Positions 25,470 through 34,469 are shown, counted from the first letter of the stretch. The stretch: 64,000 bases of DNA from JBDRCC01 sp043822065 [NCBI: archaeon] (GCA_043822065.1 JBDRCC010000022.1:14189-78188); one strand, 5' to 3'. The notes: a model not told the origin generated them from the letters alone. Numbers and translations: made by a program.

Positions 25470-26858
25470 ATGGGTAAAGACCTTCCGTCGAAGTACATAA
25501 AGCCCAGGTGGCCGTTTCTCCAGTGCGACAAGAGGGGCTACATGGTCATCGATGGAGTCCCCATACGCGACATCATAAAAAAGCACGGCACGCCAATTTA
25601 CGTAATGGTCGAGAGCGAGATACGGCGCAGGATGCAGATGTTCAAGCACGGAATTCCTTACCCGAAGGTAAAGATACAGTACGCAAGCAAGTGCAACTCC
25701 AACCTTGAGATACTGAGGATAGCAAAGGAGGAGGGGCTTGAGCAGGACGCGAGCAGCACTGGCGAGATAATCCTTGGGCTTATGGCCGGGTTCAAGCCGG
25801 AGCAGATAAACTACACTAACCTGTACAAGACGGAGCAGGATGTCCTTTTTGCTGCGAAAATAGGCGTCAATTCAGTTTCTGCAGACTCGGTAGAGGAGCT
25901 TCGGATGATTGCAAAGGTCTGCAAGAGCATAAAGCACCACATAAAAATCGCACTGCGGATAAACCCGATGATTGACGTCGGGAGCTACACATCGCGGAAG
26001 CTGAAGTACGGCATTCCGCACCACTACGCCAAGAGGGCGATAGACTTTGTGAAAAAAAGCCCGTACATGCAGCTTGTCGGCCTGCACTTCCACGGAGGAT
26101 ACATCTCCAACCCAAAGATTTACGAGGAGGCGGCGAAAAAGCTGCTCAACCTGGCAAAGTACTGTGAAAGCATAGGTGTAAAGCTGAAGTTCATAGACCT
26201 TGGCGGGGGGTTCCCGATAAAGCACACGAACCGGGAAGTATTCACAGTGCAGGACTTCGGGCCAAAGTTTGCGGAGTTCTTCAGGAAGCAGCTAGAGGTG
26301 ATGGGGCTGCCGATGTACACGCTCATCTTCGAGCCGGGAAAGGCGATTGTAGGGAACGCAGGAATCGGGCTTACGACTGTTGTGAGCAGCAAGAGGGTCT
26401 CGCGGAGGAATTTCCTTGTGGTAGACGCGTCAACTTACGCCTTCGTCCCGGACCCGCTGATATGCGACTGGTATTATGAAATACTGCCTGCAAGCGACCT
26501 GAAGCGGAGGAGGTCGACGGTCTATGACATAGGCGGCAGCACATGCGACGCATGGGACATAATAGGGACTAACAGGTGGCTGCCCACGATGTCTGCAGGG
26601 GAAAACCTCGCGATAATGGACTGCGGCGCGTACAGCTCGGTCCTTGCATCGAATTTCAACACGCTGAAGAAGGCGTCAATGGTCATGGTATGGAAGGATG
26701 GGACGTTCAGCCTGATACGGAGGCGGGACAGGTACTCTGAGATGTTTGCGCCTGAGCTTGACGTCCTGCGCGAGCCTAAGCCCAAGGAGCTGAAGAGCCT
26801 CTACAACACATACCGCGTAGATATACAAAAATTCTGGGGAAACAAGAAGAAAAAATGA
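25470..26858 (+). CDS. Fold-III PLP decarboxylase, probably arginine (or ornithine/DAP) decarboxylase
   Basis: Alanine-racemase-fold decarboxylase of 462 residues. The PLP lysine is Lys74 in YASKCNSN; HFHGG (206-210), GGGFP (245-249) and EPGK (288-291) bind the phosphate. The active-site segment is STCDAWD (Cys359), closer to the TCDGLD of ornithine/arginine decarboxylases than to the CESSD of diaminopimelate decarboxylases. Agmatinase starts within its stop codon (ATGA), so an arginine-to-agmatine step is the best inference. A leader with TATA TTTTTAAATAG precedes it. Substrate not proven. Confidence 0.8.
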   Translation: MGKDLPSKYIKPRWPFLQCDKRGYMVIDGVPIRDIIKKHGTPIYVMVESEIRRRMQMFKHGIPYPKVKIQYASKCNSNLEILRIAKEEGLEQDASSTGEIILGLMAGFKPEQINYTNLYKTEQDVLFAAKIGVNSVSADSVEELRMIAKVCKSIKHHIKIALRINPMIDVGSYTSRKLKYGIPHHYAKRAIDFVKKSPYMQLVGLHFHGGYISNPKIYEEAAKKLLNLAKYCESIGVKLKFIDLGGGFPIKHTNREVFTVQDFGPKFAEFFRKQLEVMGLPMYTLIFEPGKAIVGNAGIGLTTVVSSKRVSRRNFLVVDASTYAFVPDPLICDWYYEILPASDLKRRRSTVYDIGGSTCDAWDIIGTNRWLPTMSAGENLAIMDCGAYSSVLASNFNTLKKASMVMVWKDGTFSLIRRRDRYSEMFAPELDVLREPKPKELKSLYNTYRVDIQKFWGNKKKK

Positions 26859-27727
26859 CCTATCTGCCGCGCTATAATTTTGGGATGCTGCCGGAGGAGT
26901 ACTCCAACTACAAGGACTCGCGAGTGGTCATACTGCCGGTGCCGTACGGCGCTACTGTTTCTTACATGGCGGGAACGCACTTGGGGCCGGACGCCGTAAT
27001 AAAGGCTTCCCAGAACATGGAGTTGTATGACCGGAAACTTGGCAGCATTTTCGAATGCGGGATACACACCCTCCCCAGCCTTGAGCCAGTCATCGACCCG
27101 GAGGAGATGGTAAACCAGGTTGAGGTGGCGTGCACTGAGCACCTTAAGAAGGGAAAATTCGTCGCCATGATTGGCGGGGAGCACTCGCTTACAACCGGAG
27201 CCGTTCGGGCGGCAAAAACAGAATACAGAGATTTGTCAGTACTCCAGCTTGACGCGCACGCAGACCTGCGGGAGGAGTACGAGGGCACAAAGTACAACCA
27301 CGCCTGCGTCATGAACTGCGTCTCTGAAATATGCGATTTTGCAGGCGTCGGGATACGAAGCCTTTCGGAAGAGGAAGGCGAGCTTATCAAAGCCAAAGGC
27401 TGCAAGGAGTATTACGCTGAGGACATTGCAAAGAGGGCTGGCGCAATGGACAACGCGATAGAAAGCCTCTCGAACGATGTCTACGTCACAATCGACCTCG
27501 ACGCGTTCGACCCGTCAATAATGCCGGCTGTCGGCACGCCTGAGCCTGGCGGGCTCGGCTGGTACCAAACTCTGGACTTCCTCGAAAAAGTTTTTAAGAA
27601 AAAAAACGTTGTGGGGTTCGACATCGTAGAGCTTTGCCCGATTCCAGGAATCATCTTCCCAGATTTCACAGCGGCAAAGCTGGTTTACAAGCTCATAGGA
27701 TTCAAGGCAAGGGAGGGGTTCAAGTGA
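26855..27727 (+). CDS. speB: Agmatinase / ureohydrolase
   Basis: Mn2+-dependent ureohydrolase making putrescine and urea from agmatine. Metal ligands are in GGEHS (His110), DAHAD (133-137) and DLDAFDPS (214-221). The 290-residue length is typical. It overlaps the decarboxylase upstream by 4 nt and the Hsp20 gene downstream by 4 nt. The pair makes a two-step route from arginine to putrescine. Arginase or a guanidino-acid hydrolase are weaker alternatives. Confidence 0.9.
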   Translation: MTYLPRYNFGMLPEEYSNYKDSRVVILPVPYGATVSYMAGTHLGPDAVIKASQNMELYDRKLGSIFECGIHTLPSLEPVIDPEEMVNQVEVACTEHLKKGKFVAMIGGEHSLTTGAVRAAKTEYRDLSVLQLDAHADLREEYEGTKYNHACVMNCVSEICDFAGVGIRSLSEEEGELIKAKGCKEYYAEDIAKRAGAMDNAIESLSNDVYVTIDLDAFDPSIMPAVGTPEPGGLGWYQTLDFLEKVFKKKNVVGFDIVELCPIPGIIFPDFTAAKLVYKLIGFKAREGFK

Positions 27728-28296
27728 TAGCGAGAAAAAAGAAGCCAGAGGAGACTCCTTGGTGGAGGAAGTACACGGCAGCACATGTCAGCGGAGACGT
27801 GCCCGTTCTCAGGGAGGGGGCGAAAGACAGGGAAGAGGAGAGATACGAAATGGCGGAATTTGACCCGTTCAAGGATATGGAAGGCATATTCAAGGCGTTC
27901 TTAGGCACCGAGCCGCTCAAGCTCAAGATGAGCATGCGGCCCCGCCTGCTGAAGATGGAGGGCGGAAGTTTTAGGGAGCCGGTAGCCAAGCTCAAGGATA
28001 CTGGAAAGGAGATTGCTGCTGCAATTGAGCTTCCTGGCTGCAGGAAAGAGGATATAAACGTCAAGATAGAAAACGACAGCCTGATTGTGGATGCCATGAT
28101 GCAGAAAAAGTCTGAGAAGCGCGGCGAAGGCTTTGCAAGCCTTTCGACAAGCTATAACGGCTTCAGGCGCGTTATAGCCCTGCCGGTGCCAGTTGAGCGG
28201 GAAGGCACGAGGGCGAAGTACGAGAACGGCATACTCACTGTGATAATGCGGAAGCGGAAAGGGGGCGCCGGGCCGAGCGACGTTGAGGTGGAATGA
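27724..28296 (+). CDS. Small heat shock protein, Hsp20 family
   Basis: ATP-independent chaperone. The alpha-crystallin domain spans about residues 85-180, with the ELPGCRKEDINVKI strand near 104-118 and a C-terminal ENGILTVIMRKRK. An unusually long N-terminal arm (~85 residues, basic at first and then acidic) precedes it. GTG 27724 overlaps the agmatinase stop (GTGA), which fixes the start; 190 residues. It ends in ATGA with a tiny membrane protein gene. Confidence 0.85.
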   Translation: MIARKKKPEETPWWRKYTAAHVSGDVPVLREGAKDREEERYEMAEFDPFKDMEGIFKAFLGTEPLKLKMSMRPRLLKMEGGSFREPVAKLKDTGKEIAAAIELPGCRKEDINVKIENDSLIVDAMMQKKSEKRGEGFASLSTSYNGFRRVIALPVPVEREGTRAKYENGILTVIMRKRKGGAGPSDVEVE

Positions 28297-28457
28297 ACCC
28301 AGCATACATAATCTCGTTGCTGATAAACGCCGGCTTGATTTATGTCGGCTACCAGACCTACCTCGGAGCGATGAGCCCGGCCTACGCAGGCGGTGTACTC
28401 GTCACGATAGGGGTGCTGGCGCTTATTGCCTCGGTACTAAAGCTTTTAACAGGGTAG
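28293..28457 (+). CDS. 54-residue membrane protein
   Basis: The ATG overlaps the Hsp20 stop (ATGA). The product has two hydrophobic segments, about residues 4-21 and 31-50, joined by a short YLGAMSPAYAGG turn, so it is a helical hairpin membrane protein. No family is recognised. Tight coupling to the decarboxylase-agmatinase-Hsp20 run supports it as real. Confidence 0.6.
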   Translation: MNPAYIISLLINAGLIYVGYQTYLGAMSPAYAGGVLVTIGVLALIASVLKLLTG

Positions 28458-28466
28458 TCATCAAAA

Positions 28467-28476
28467 ACTTTAAAAG
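28467..28476 (+). promoter_or_regulatory. TATA box of the hydrogenase operon
   Basis: ACTTTAAAAG lies 22-31 nt before the hydB ATG at 28498, so the hydBGDA transcript is probably leaderless. Confidence 0.5.
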
Positions 28477-28497
28477 AGGTTTGCCCGTTATAGCAAG

Positions 28498-29457
28498 ATG
28501 ACAGGTAGGAGATTCATCACAAAGGCGGATTTCCAGCTATTTCTAAGCAAGCTATTGAAGGGGCACAAGGTCATCGCTCCTGCCAAGAACGGGAGCGGGC
28601 ACGTATACAAGCAGATTTCTGAAGCAAAGGAGGCTGACTTTGAATTTCAGAACACAATGTATTCCCCAAAGGAGTTCTTCTACCCACACAAAGAAACGCT
28701 GTTTGACTTCAACGGGGCCGTCAGCGTGCCAAACATAACGGAAAAGCGCGCGATAGTCGGGATAAGGCCGTGCGACATGAACGCCCTTTTGGTGCTCGAC
28801 AAGATTTTCATGGAAGACTATTACTACAGGACGCGGCGCGAGAACACAGTATACCTCGCGTTCAACTGCACTGAGGCGTGCGAGAACTGCTTCTGCTGCT
28901 ACGATAATTTCCACTTACTGAGGGAGGGCTCATACGACCTTGCATTTACGCCAGCTGAAGGCGGATATGTTGTCGAAATCGGTTCGAAAAAGGGCGAAAA
29001 GCTGATTGACGCAAAACTGTTCCGGGACACTGACAAAAAGCCCATCCGAAATCTGGTCTGCAAAACCCATCTTTCAAAGGACCAGATAAGCAAGATGCGA
29101 GCTAACGCCAGCCATGCCGTATGGAAGGAGAACGCAAAGAAGTGCCTAAGCTGCACCGCGTGCACAGTCTCCTGCCCGACCTGCCTCTGCTTTGACATAG
29201 AGGACATCCCAAACATCGAGCTAAACGGCGGAAAGCGCATCCGCAGGAACTCGTCATGCCAGCTAAAGGACTTTACAAGGGTCGCAGGCAACTTCCATTT
29301 CAGGGAATCGCGGGAGGGCAGGCTCAAACACAGGGTATACCACAAGTGGGTCTACCACCCGGACCAGTACGGAGAATTCCTCTGCGTCGGCTGCGGAAGG
29401 TGCATCACCAACTGCCCGACGGGCATAAGCATGGTGGAGATGGTGAACAAGCTATGA
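28498..29457 (+). CDS. hydB: [NiFe] hydrogenase/sulfhydrogenase beta subunit (HydB)
   Basis: Iron-sulfur electron-transfer subunit of the cytosolic NADP-linked group 3b hydrogenase. Two C-terminal [4Fe-4S] motifs are visible, CLSCTACTVSCPTC near residues 219-232 and CVGCGRCITNCPTG near 300-313, and a central cysteine group EACENCFCCYD near 125-135 is typical of the family. At 319 residues it is complete. It starts the hydB-hydG-hydD-hydA operon, the same order as in Pyrococcus, and overlaps hydG in ATGA. Confidence 0.92.
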   Translation: MTGRRFITKADFQLFLSKLLKGHKVIAPAKNGSGHVYKQISEAKEADFEFQNTMYSPKEFFYPHKETLFDFNGAVSVPNITEKRAIVGIRPCDMNALLVLDKIFMEDYYYRTRRENTVYLAFNCTEACENCFCCYDNFHLLREGSYDLAFTPAEGGYVVEIGSKKGEKLIDAKLFRDTDKKPIRNLVCKTHLSKDQISKMRANASHAVWKENAKKCLSCTACTVSCPTCLCFDIEDIPNIELNGGKRIRRNSSCQLKDFTRVAGNFHFRESREGRLKHRVYHKWVYHPDQYGEFLCVGCGRCITNCPTGISMVEMVNKL

Positions 29458-30314
29458 AAAAGGCAACAAGGAAAAGAAAAAGCAACAATGCAGTGTCCAC
29501 GATTGGAAAGATTAATGGCTCTTGCGCTGACAATGACTTGGTCCCGAGGAAGCACAGGCTCGTAAAAATCGTTCCGCTTTCTCCGGATACGACGCTGTTC
29601 AGGATAGACTGCGGCATGAGCCACATGCCCGGGCAGTTTGTCCAGGCTTCCGTCCTTGGGGTTGGCGAAGCCCCAGTATCAATATCATCCTGGTCTGACA
29701 AGTACCTCGACCTTTCAGTCAGGCGGGTCGGAAATGTCACTGGTGCAATGCACCACATGAAGGTCGGCCACGCGATAGGCATAAGGGGGCCGTTCGGGAA
29801 TGGATTCCCGATGAAAGAGCTTGAGGGGAAAAATCTTATACTCCTTGGTGGCGGGTGCGGAGTCGCGCCGATGAGGGGCGTTGTAGAGTACCTTGCAAAG
29901 AACCGGAAGAAATACGGGGAAGTTGACCTGCTATTCGGCTTCAGGAGCTATGATGACATACTTTTCAAGAAGGAAGGGCCTAAATGGAAAAAGAGCTTCA
30001 ATGTTTACCTCACGCTCGACAGGGGCTCAACGGCAGGAGTGTGCTCGGAGGGGACTGTTGTCGACCTGCTTTCCACAGTAAAGCCCTCGAACAAAAACGC
30101 CGCAGTAATGATTTGCGGCCCGCACGTCATGATGAAGTATTCGGTCCTGAAGCTGAAGGAGCTCGGGTTCAAGGAGGAGCAGATTTATGTCTCGCTTGAG
30201 CGGCTGATGCAGTGCGGAAACGGCAGGTGCGGCCACTGCATGGTCGGCGGGAAGTACGTCTGCAAGGACGGGCCGGTGTTCAGGTTCGACGAGGCAAAGC
30301 TGTTAGAGGACTAG
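29454..30314 (+). CDS. hydG: Hydrogenase gamma subunit, FAD/NAD(P)-binding (HydG)
   Basis: Flavin subunit passing electrons between NAD(P)H and the iron-sulfur chain. An FAD-binding barrel (MPGQFVQAS) and an NAD-binding fold (LLGGGCGVAPMRG) are followed by a [2Fe-2S] site with Cys254, 259, 262 and 270. The ATG at 29454 overlaps the hydB stop and gives 286 residues; the basic KKATRKRKSNN start is an extra tail. hydD starts directly after its stop. Confidence 0.93.
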   Translation: MKKATRKRKSNNAVSTIGKINGSCADNDLVPRKHRLVKIVPLSPDTTLFRIDCGMSHMPGQFVQASVLGVGEAPVSISSWSDKYLDLSVRRVGNVTGAMHHMKVGHAIGIRGPFGNGFPMKELEGKNLILLGGGCGVAPMRGVVEYLAKNRKKYGEVDLLFGFRSYDDILFKKEGPKWKKSFNVYLTLDRGSTAGVCSEGTVVDLLSTVKPSNKNAAVMICGPHVMMKYSVLKLKELGFKEEQIYVSLERLMQCGNGRCGHCMVGGKYVCKDGPVFRFDEAKLLED

Positions 30315-31088
30315 ATGTACAACATAAACAAGAGGCTAAAGGTCGGGTTCTTCGGTCTTACCAGCTGTGCTGGGTGCCACCTTAGCTTTGTGTTCATAGA
30401 GGACGAGCTTCTGAAGTTCTTTGAAGCGCTTGACATACAGCACTTCAGGATGATAGGCAAGAAAAAGCTTAAGGGGAAGTTCGACCTGGCATTTGTTGAG
30501 GGCGCGGTTGTGAGCAAAGAGGATTTACAAACAGTCCTTGACGTCAGAAAAAGGTCGAAAAAGGTTGTAGCTCTCGGCACATGCGCAACGTATGGCGGCG
30601 TGCCGGCAATAAAGAACTACGGGCACAGCGAAGAGGCACACGTCCATGACAAGAACAATCTAGAGGTCGGGGTTTACGGCATCGGGCATTACATCGATGT
30701 AGACTACTACCTCAGGGGCTGCCCACCAGAGTCGTCGGAGATTGTCAAAGTGACCAAGGAGCTCCTCGTTGGGCAGGATATAAGGCGAAACGTTGACTTC
30801 CCGGTCTGTAAGGAATGCAGGGAGCGCGGAAACGAATGCCTGCTCCAAAAGGGGCAGTACTGCATGGGCCCGATAACGTATGGGGGCTGCCACGCAAGGT
30901 GCCCGAGCGTCGGGGTGCAGTGCCTTGGGTGCAGGGGGCCGCTTGAGGACAGCAACATCGAGGCCGCCATGGAGCTTTACGAGAAAAACGGCTACACAAA
31001 GGACGACGTCAAGAGGATGTTCATCAAGTTCGCATCAACTTCGAGGATATACTGGACTGACGAGGTGAAAAAATGGCTCGAGAAATAA
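30315..31088 (+). CDS. hydD: [NiFe] hydrogenase small (delta) subunit
   Basis: Carries iron-sulfur clusters next to the NiFe site. The proximal-cluster cysteines begin at TSCAGCH (Cys18, Cys21), followed by GTCATYGG near 94-101 and a cysteine-rich C-terminal part (CKECRERGNECLLQKGQYC, CHARCPSVGVQCLGC). The length is 257 residues. It overlaps the large-subunit gene by 16 nt. Confidence 0.94.
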   Translation: MYNINKRLKVGFFGLTSCAGCHLSFVFIEDELLKFFEALDIQHFRMIGKKKLKGKFDLAFVEGAVVSKEDLQTVLDVRKRSKKVVALGTCATYGGVPAIKNYGHSEEAHVHDKNNLEVGVYGIGHYIDVDYYLRGCPPESSEIVKVTKELLVGQDIRRNVDFPVCKECRERGNECLLQKGQYCMGPITYGGCHARCPSVGVQCLGCRGPLEDSNIEAAMELYEKNGYTKDDVKRMFIKFASTSRIYWTDEVKKWLEK

Positions 31089-32356
31089 CCCTTGACCACA
31101 TAGCAAAGATAGAGGGGCACGCCACACTCAAGGTAAAGATTGAGAAGAACGAGATTAAGGAAGTCAACCTAAACGTTACAGAGGGCAGCAGGTATTTCGA
31201 GAAGATACTCAAGGGGCGGAAATACGACGAGGCGCCCTACTTAACGACGAGGATATGCGGGATATGCTCATGCATACACAACGTCGGCTCCCTAAAAGCA
31301 GTGGAGAACGCGTTCGGCGTCCAGGTAACAGAGCAAACTGCGCTCATGCGCGAGAGAGTGATATCTGGAGAGCGTATACGGAGCCATGCCGCCCACCTTT
31401 ACATGTTTGTGCTCCCAGAGTACCTCGGCTTCGAGTCGGCAGTAGATCTTGCAAGCGAAAAGAAGGAGACCGTCCTCAAGGCTCTGGAGCTCGTAAAGCT
31501 CGGGAACAACATCATAGAGACGTTTGCAGGGCGGTCGATGCACCCGATTTCGACAATACTCGGCGGGTTTTCGCACTATCCTGAGCGGAAGCAGCTGGAC
31601 GACCTTCTTGACAGGCTCAAGGCGAGCAGGAAATTCGCAGAGGACACTGCCAAGCTCTTCAAGGGCATTAAGGTTCCGAAGTTTGAGAGGGAAACGCAGT
31701 ACTTCTGCCTCGACGACAAGAAGACCTATCCAACTGCACACGGCGAGATAAGCTGCATAGGAAAGATGTGCGTCCCGACGATGACGTTTGCCACGCATGC
31801 TAAGCAGTACTTCGTCCCGTACTCGACCGCCAAACACGTCACGGTTGAAGGGGAGAGCTACTACGTCGGCTCGCTCGCGAGGATTAACAACTGCAGGCAG
31901 TACCTTAGGCCGCGGGCAAGGAAAATGCTCAACGGCATCAAGTTCCCGAACTACAACCCGTACATGAACAACTTCTGCCAGGCTGTCGAAACTGTCCACC
32001 ACGTAGAGAACATGATTGACTTCCTGGAGAACTATGAAATAAAGGAGGAAAAGCTGGTGAAGGTAGTTCCGAAGGCAAGCAGGGGCATATCCGCAGTCGA
32101 GGCGCCAAGGGGGCTTTTGTTCCATGACTACACGTTTGATGCGAACGGGATAATCACTCACGCAGACATAATAACCCCGACAAGCCAGAACCTCAAGAAC
32201 ATTGAGGACGACCTAAAGGTTCTTCTGCCGCAGATACTAAGCAAAGGCAAGGAAGAGGTTGTCCGCGACATCAAAAAGCTAATCCGCGCCTACGACCCGT
32301 GCATCAGCTGCTCGACGCACTTTTTGACGATTGAGGGGCTTGACGGCGCGTTCTAG
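31073..32356 (+). CDS. hydA: [NiFe] hydrogenase large (alpha) subunit
   Basis: Catalytic subunit. The NiFe ligands are in RICGICSCIHN (Cys62, Cys65) and DPCISCSTH (Cys410, Cys413) near the C-terminus. A tail of about 11 residues after the His would be removed by the maturation protease; a HycI-like protease is encoded at 33608. Sequence type and gene order match the bidirectional group 3b sulfhydrogenase, which uses NAD(P)H and can reduce sulfur or polysulfide. No hyp maturation genes are in the window. Confidence 0.95.
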   Translation: MAREITLDHIAKIEGHATLKVKIEKNEIKEVNLNVTEGSRYFEKILKGRKYDEAPYLTTRICGICSCIHNVGSLKAVENAFGVQVTEQTALMRERVISGERIRSHAAHLYMFVLPEYLGFESAVDLASEKKETVLKALELVKLGNNIIETFAGRSMHPISTILGGFSHYPERKQLDDLLDRLKASRKFAEDTAKLFKGIKVPKFERETQYFCLDDKKTYPTAHGEISCIGKMCVPTMTFATHAKQYFVPYSTAKHVTVEGESYYVGSLARINNCRQYLRPRARKMLNGIKFPNYNPYMNNFCQAVETVHHVENMIDFLENYEIKEEKLVKVVPKASRGISAVEAPRGLLFHDYTFDANGIITHADIITPTSQNLKNIEDDLKVLLPQILSKGKEEVVRDIKKLIRAYDPCISCSTHFLTIEGLDGAF

Positions 32357-32394
32357 GAAGAAGGTTTATATTTGCCAAAGGCTAGTTGATTAGT

Positions 32395-33633
32395 ATGGAT
32401 AAGGGCGAACCGTCCTACTGGAGGGTCAGCGAGAGGATAAGCAGCGGCAGGGAGATGCTCAAGGAGGTCGCCATAGATGGGTACAACGACACCTTTGCGT
32501 TTATCCTCCCCATGCACTTTTCTGCGGCGATATACCAACTCACGAGCGCGACTTCCCAGCTCATGAGCATTCTTGACCCGCGGTCCGATTTTTTCAAGAC
32601 AACGAAGGACTCGTTCCAGAAGGCAGAAGGAAGGTATGTGGTATCGCAGTCACTTGGCAAGGGCATGCAGGGGCTGGAAACGCTCTACTGGGAAAGGGTA
32701 AACATCCGGGCTTACCTCGCAGAGGCGGAGCAGATACTCTCTGCAGAGCTCCTTGACATGGAAAGCGAGGAAGGGGAGGTTGAGAGCCTGGAGGGCATCC
32801 TCCGCAAGTTCCGGTCGTTCCCGGACGACCTGGAGCATATGCTAAGGGCGCTTAAAACTATAGGCAGGGATAGCGACGGCGCGGTAAGGGTTAAGGAGGA
32901 TGTTGAAGAGACGAAGGCGCTCGTCGAGGAGGCGAAAGCCATGCGAAAGCGCCTTGCCGATTTCTCAAAGGAGCAGGGGGAGGAGATTCGCCTGAAGAAA
33001 AATGAAGTTGCGAAAGAGCCTGCAAAGAAGAGGGTCGAGGTGCTGATAGCAGCGTTCCAGCAGCAGGCGGTTATGTTTGAGCTGTTTACCTGCCTCTGCG
33101 AGGTTCTGAATGGCTTTTTCACTGCAAACAGCGGAAAGAAGTCAAAATCTGAAAATAAGATTGAGGGATTCCATAAGAAGGCAGTCCGGATTGCAGAGGA
33201 CATACTGAAAAAAAGCAGGGAGGACCTACAAAAGGACCAGGAAGCAAGTGTGCACCTTGTACTCAAAAAGCAGGCAGAAATCGTGGAGGAAATGGTTGAG
33301 CCGCTGTTCGAGACCGCGGAGGAGCTCAACGCGCTTGCCGAGAGCTACAACTGGCAGAGGGTGCCGCCAAGGGACGAAAAAGAGGAAATGAAGTTCCGCG
33401 ATGAATCCGTCAAGGAGATTAAAAAGCATCTCGATGCGATGGAAAAACTCAAAGAGAAGGTCAGCAAGCCGAAAGGCGATGACGAGTGGGCCCGCATGCA
33501 CAGGAGATACAAGGCCCTGAGGGACATGTTCTGGGAGCTGACGTTCATAGTCTCCGCATTCTCGGACAAGTACAAGCCCCGTGAAAAGCCGCCGGACACT
33601 AGCCCGCTCAGAATGTTCCGGAAAGGAGCTTAA
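32395..33633 (+). CDS. Large helical/coiled-coil protein, unknown
   Basis: A 412-residue, strongly helical and charged protein, with heptad-like Glu/Lys-rich stretches around residues 110-240 and 270-380. There is no signal peptide and no recognised catalytic motif. The ATG at 32395 lies about 27 nt after a TTTATATT TATA box, so it is leaderless. It sits between the hydrogenase operon and the convergent hydrogenase protease gene (26-nt overlap), but nothing in the sequence ties it to hydrogenase. Confidence 0.65.
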   Translation: MDKGEPSYWRVSERISSGREMLKEVAIDGYNDTFAFILPMHFSAAIYQLTSATSQLMSILDPRSDFFKTTKDSFQKAEGRYVVSQSLGKGMQGLETLYWERVNIRAYLAEAEQILSAELLDMESEEGEVESLEGILRKFRSFPDDLEHMLRALKTIGRDSDGAVRVKEDVEETKALVEEAKAMRKRLADFSKEQGEEIRLKKNEVAKEPAKKRVEVLIAAFQQQAVMFELFTCLCEVLNGFFTANSGKKSKSENKIEGFHKKAVRIAEDILKKSREDLQKDQEASVHLVLKKQAEIVEEMVEPLFETAEELNALAESYNWQRVPPRDEKEEMKFRDESVKEIKKHLDAMEKLKEKVSKPKGDDEWARMHRRYKALRDMFWELTFIVSAFSDKYKPREKPPDTSPLRMFRKGA

Positions 33634-33973
33634 GCAGGTCGTTTTTTATTTTCTTCTTGTCTCCGGACTGGGGTATGCCGATTATCTTGATATCCCTGAG
33701 TTTTCCAGCCTTATCGAGAACCTGCAAGTAAAATGAAAGGTCGAAGTCGTGGACGGTCGAGCTTGACGGCTTTTTTAGCTCGGCTACGGAAACCTCGCGG
33801 ACCGTGTCAATGCCGGCAACCACATCCACGATTACAAAGCCCTCCTCCAAGTCAGAGTACTTCAGCACATCCTCCGGCGAGTCGCACATGACGGCGCCAG
33901 GGACGCCGGCAAGAAGCTCCTTGGCAAGGGAGTCTTCGGGGACGAATTCGTTGCCAAAGGCGAGTATTTTCAT
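33608..33973 (-). CDS. Hydrogenase maturation protease, HycI/HyaD family
   Basis: Nickel-dependent endopeptidase that trims the C-terminal tail of the hydrogenase large subunit. The GNEFVPEDSLA segment at residues 7-17 corresponds to the family GNxxxxDDG region, FVIVDVVAGID near 46-56 holds the second acidic ligand, and VHDFDLSFYL near 74-83 the His. The length is 121 residues, slightly short for the family. A TATTTAAATA TATA box near 34000 gives a leaderless start. Confidence 0.82.
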   Translation of the reverse strand: MKILAFGNEFVPEDSLAKELLAGVPGAVMCDSPEDVLKYSDLEEGFVIVDVVAGIDTVREVSVAELKKPSSSTVHDFDLSFYLQVLDKAGKLRDIKIIGIPQSGDKKKIKNDLLKLLSGTF

Positions 33974-33997
33974 AATCTCAAAAAAAGGTCATAACTA

Positions 33998-34008
33998 TTT
34001 AAATATTG
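33998..34008 (-). promoter_or_regulatory. TATA box of the hydrogenase protease gene
   Basis: On the minus strand, TATTTAAATA lies about 25-35 nt before the ATG at 33973, matching leaderless expression. Confidence 0.45.
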
Positions 34009-34073
34009 TTAATTCAGCTTAATGGCATACAAATACGATAGACGTATATACTCTTCAGGATTTCTCATGATTG

Positions 34074-34469
34074 ATGGTTAATAAAAGAGCCGCCGCCGGA
34101 TTAAGCCTTTTAATTGCAGTGCTTGTTGCCATATCCGGATGCATAGATATAGGAAAACCAGATATGCCTAAGGAGCCAAAATTCATGCCTGATGCTGCGT
34201 TTAATGTTTCATGCGAAGCTGATTCGGACTGCACAATGGCTGGAGAACGGTTTTCTAAGGACCATTGCTGCGCAGGTTGCGGGCCCATTCCGGTAAATGT
34301 AAAGGCGGCTGAGATTAGAGAAAACTGGATATCAGATAATTGCGGGCCCATATACCATACCGCTTATTATTGCCCAGTGTATGAGTGTGTCCAGGTGGGG
34401 GTGCCAGGGGCAGCAATCAAAAAACTTATCTGCAAAGACAATTCTTGCACATTAGAAGAGACAGTTTAG
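34074..34469 (+). CDS. Predicted cysteine-rich lipoprotein
   Basis: A 131-residue exported protein. A basic start (VNKR) leads into a hydrophobic stretch ending in a lipobox-like ISGC near residues 20-23. The mature part has at least ten cysteines (CEADSDC, CCAGCGP, CGP, CPVYEC, CKDNSC), suggesting a disulfide-knotted extracellular domain. Its A/T-rich codons differ from its neighbours. It stands between the hydrogenase protease and a tRNA gene. ATG 34074 is used; a TTG precedes it directly. Confidence 0.65.
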   Translation: MVNKRAAAGLSLLIAVLVAISGCIDIGKPDMPKEPKFMPDAAFNVSCEADSDCTMAGERFSKDHCCAGCGPIPVNVKAAEIRENWISDNCGPIYHTAYYCPVYECVQVGVPGAAIKKLICKDNSCTLEETV

